Assembly: GCF_041296385.1 (NCBI RefSeq)
Contig: NW_027184085.1
Coordinates: forward strand, 10,101,301 to 10,165,300
Direction of reading: 5' to 3'
From: Aphelocoma coerulescens
Taxonomy: Eukaryota > Chordata > Aves > Passeriformes > Corvidae
DNA length: 64,000 bases
Shown in pieces: positions 61,801-64,000 of the stretch (the first letter of the stretch is position 1; the number at the start of each line of letters is the position of its first letter). The notes under the pieces were generated by a model, which was not told the DNA's origin, made no database searches, and worked only from the letters and a program-made list of their open reading frames with translations. Position numbers and translations under genes: made by a program.

Positions 61801-62520
61801 CACCCTTTTCCACTCCATCCCTGGGCTTTGAGCTCTGGGAGTATATGAAATGAAGATATTGTGTGTAGTTGTAGCTGCCTGATGCTCTTTTCGGTGGTAA
61901 CCTCTGCTGCAGCTGGGCCAGGCATCAGATCCTGCTGGTTTGCTGGCTCAGCTTGGAGTGCTTCAGGTGAAACTTGGCTGTCAGGAGTCAGGTGAAACTT
62001 GGCTGTGAGATCTTCTGCTTGTAGTATCCCTTCCAGATGCTCAGGGAGGCTGGCTATCCCCACTTCTTTTTGGCTTTATCTAATCTGCCTTCCACTGACC
62101 ACTCATTTCCCTTTTCTTCACCAAAGCCCTGGACTCATAGCAGGGTGTTTTCTGAGCTGAGGTTTGCCAGCTCTAGGTCTCTGTTCTTCTGAGTCTGGAG
62201 CATGAAGCCTGGTTGAGGTTTTGCTACTGATGCCTGCTGCTCACCTGAAGCCCACAGTTTCTCTGTTCTCATTCTGGTGTGTGTTTGCCTGGAATGCTTT
62301 CCACAATTCACATCTCTTGTGCCTGGGGTGAGTGTTTGGTGAGCGTATTTGTAGTCCTTAAGCACTGGTGTGGACTCTGCACTTCCATCTGAGTCCTCAT
62401 CTGAGCCATGGATGGTGTCTCAGCCACCCAACACCGCAGGCTCTTTCAGGGATCCTTGGCAGAGTGATGATGGTGCTGAATCATATTTTCAATTAAAGCT
62501 TTTATTTTCTTAACAGGTTC
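58870..62520. other. Downstream region, no gene recognised
   Basis: If the CpG block is a promoter, this is probably its first intron. I saw no exon with recognisable protein similarity on either strand and no RNA gene. The only structure noted is a 19-bp duplication at 61963. Confidence 0.5.
61963..62006 (+). repeat. 19-bp tandem duplication
   Basis: TCAGGTGAAACTTGGCTGT occurs at 61963-61981 and 61988-62006, period 25, without mismatches. Confidence 0.9.
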
Positions 62521-62534
62521 CTGGTGGCCAGGAA

Positions 62535-62600
62535 ATGTAGAATTGGTTTGGGCTGGAAGAGACCTAAAAGATTATGTAGCATTCCTGGCCACTGTGCGTG
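62535..62600 (-). repeat. Probable CR1 3' end remnant, minus orientation
   Basis: AATTGGTTTGGGCTGGAAGA followed by GACCTAAAAGATTATGTAG resembles the complement of a CR1 3' end. Confidence 0.6.
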
Positions 62601-63034
62601 GAGCACTTCATGTCAAATGCTGTGCTTTTTTAGGGCATCAGAACTCTGGTGCCTGCAGTGCTTGGTCCCACAGGTTTGGAAGACATAGTGAAGACTATAG
62701 TTTTCCAGTGATTCTAATCTAGCCAGGGTGGTTGGTTTGAAAACTTCTTGAGGAATTACAGAAGCATCTTGCAGAACTATTAGCATGATAAAACAGCAAA
62801 TGGGTGACCATGCTGATAAATGCCACGTGTAATGGTGATTTGTGAACAGTTTCTCACTGTCCACAACAAGCCATTTGGAGTCACTGTGGGTTGTTACCTG
62901 AACAAATCAGTTAAATGTTCAGCTGTAGCCAAAAAAGGCAGATCTCGCACTGGAAGCAAAAACTGATGGTATATATTCTTATATACTAGATGTACATGTT
63001 GTGCCTGCATCTTGGGTACCACATACCAGCTGGT

Positions 63035-63620
63035 CACCCTCTTTCAAAAAGAGTAACACAGGCCTGGAAATAATAGAGAAAAGTGGAATGGGGATGATTA
63101 AGGGACTGGGGTAGCTTCTGTAGGAAGAGAGATTAAACAAGCAAAAGTAGATGATACTGGGAAAGAGCAAAGGTCTATAATACAGTGTTCAGCAGGGAGA
63201 AGTTGAGTAAGGAATGACCTTAATACACTTTATTATTTCTCACAGCGCAGAGGAAGCACATCCAGCAAAATAATTTATTAGACAGGAGGTTAAGGAAGTC
63301 CTTTTTCAACACAGTTGATTTGTAGAACATGTTGCTACGAGATGGCATGAAGACTGAAAATACACACAGATTCCAAAAGGAACCAGACACCTCAATGGCT
63401 GAGATGTGTTTCAGTGTCTCTGAAACGTGATGGTCAGTGTGTGACCTCCACACACTGACTTGATTGTTGCAGGCTGGAAGAATGTGTCCTAAGGAGAGCT
63501 CACTCCATGATTGCACTCGGTGAAATCACTCTGTGATTTTTATGTGCCAGTGCTGCATTGTCAGGGGTGGGGCACTAGACCAGAAGAATTCTTGGTGTAA
63601 CCCACTGGTGGTTCTGGTTA
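63035..63620 (+). repeat. Ancient CR1-lineage LINE 3' fragment, plus orientation
   Basis: Follows the order of an old amniote CR1 consensus: GGAATGGGGATGATTAAGGG, AAGAGAGATTAAACAAGC, AAAGGTCTATAATACAGTGT, a cluster around AGACAGGAGGTTAAGGAAGT, and GGGGCACTAGACCAGAAGAA close to the end. Divergence is high and all frames are broken. Recognised from memory, so boundaries are approximate. Confidence 0.6.
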
Positions 63621-64000
63621 CCAGAGCATGCTGGAACAGTGGGGTGAAAATGAACTGATTTGGTTTTGAGCACTTCTGCTCTCATGACACTCCTGTGGGA
63701 TTGTCATGAGAGCAGACTCACACACAACTCACCACAGATTTTCTTACCACTTTTACTAGCAAATCTGGACAGACTTTCAGGGGAAGGGGACTGGTGCAGG
63801 CATGGCCCATCAGCTGGCTCGGTGTGCTGGGCACTGCTGTGGTTGTTGCAGGGTGCCAGCCCAGTGACCACTGCCCTGCCAGGCAGGTGACATGCTTGGC
63901 ATTAGCTGTCCAGTCCTATCTTTGTTCCCTCTTGGTTTCTGATTAGGATATGTTTTATGTCCTGATGGAACAAAGTCTGGATTCTTAGAGCCTCTTATTC

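Noticed and set aside
1..64000. Search for tRNA, rRNA, endogenous retrovirus, CRISPR or a novel gene system
   Set aside because: Nothing convincing was seen. The window is explained by one flippase gene, CR1 repeats and non-coding sequence.

Overview
This is a window of vertebrate nuclear DNA, most likely from a bird. The gene is split into many short exons with GT-AG introns. The interspersed repeats are almost all CR1 LINE fragments, several ending in the ATTCTATGATTCT-type tail typical of avian CR1, and there are no Alu or L1 sequences. I see no bacterial or viral genes, CRISPR arrays or tRNAs.

One gene fills most of the window on the + strand: a P4-ATPase phospholipid flippase (catalytic alpha subunit) of the ATP8B subfamily. 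I traced 26 coding exons from 4251 to the TAA at 55480-55482, and every junction keeps phase. Together they encode about 1,163 residues with no stop or frameshift. The initiator exon (about 15-20 residues in relatives) is missing because no supportable start exon lies between 1 and 4250. All the P4-ATPase signatures are present: DGET (actuator domain, across the 18977/20128 junction), PISL (M4), DKTGT (phosphorylated Asp, 31398), SPDEGA and KGAD (nucleotide-binding domain), TGDK and GDGAND (phosphorylation domain), ten membrane segments and a C-terminal GYAFSHQ tail. It resembles the ATP8B5 (FetA) branch more than my recollection of ATP8B1, ATP8B2, ATP8B3 or ATP8B4, but that paralogue call is from memory and not from a computed tree.

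Layout: 1-4250 is upstream or first-intron sequence dominated by an ancient CR1 relic with a younger CR1 nested in it in the opposite direction. 4251-55482 is the flippase gene, with CR1 fragments and one (AATAG)n array in its introns. 55483 to about 58200 is 3' UTR and intergenic sequence with several candidate poly(A) signals. 58225-58400 is a small CpG-rich block with GC boxes and a possible first exon (ATG at 58296, donor at 58309) of an unidentified downstream + strand gene. 58450-64000 has no recognisable exon and carries CR1 fragments, including an ancient one at about 63035-63620.

The encoded protein should flip aminophospholipids or phosphatidylcholine-type lipids to the cytosolic leaflet together with a CDC50 (TMEM30) beta subunit, as known for the family. 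No partner gene is in the window.
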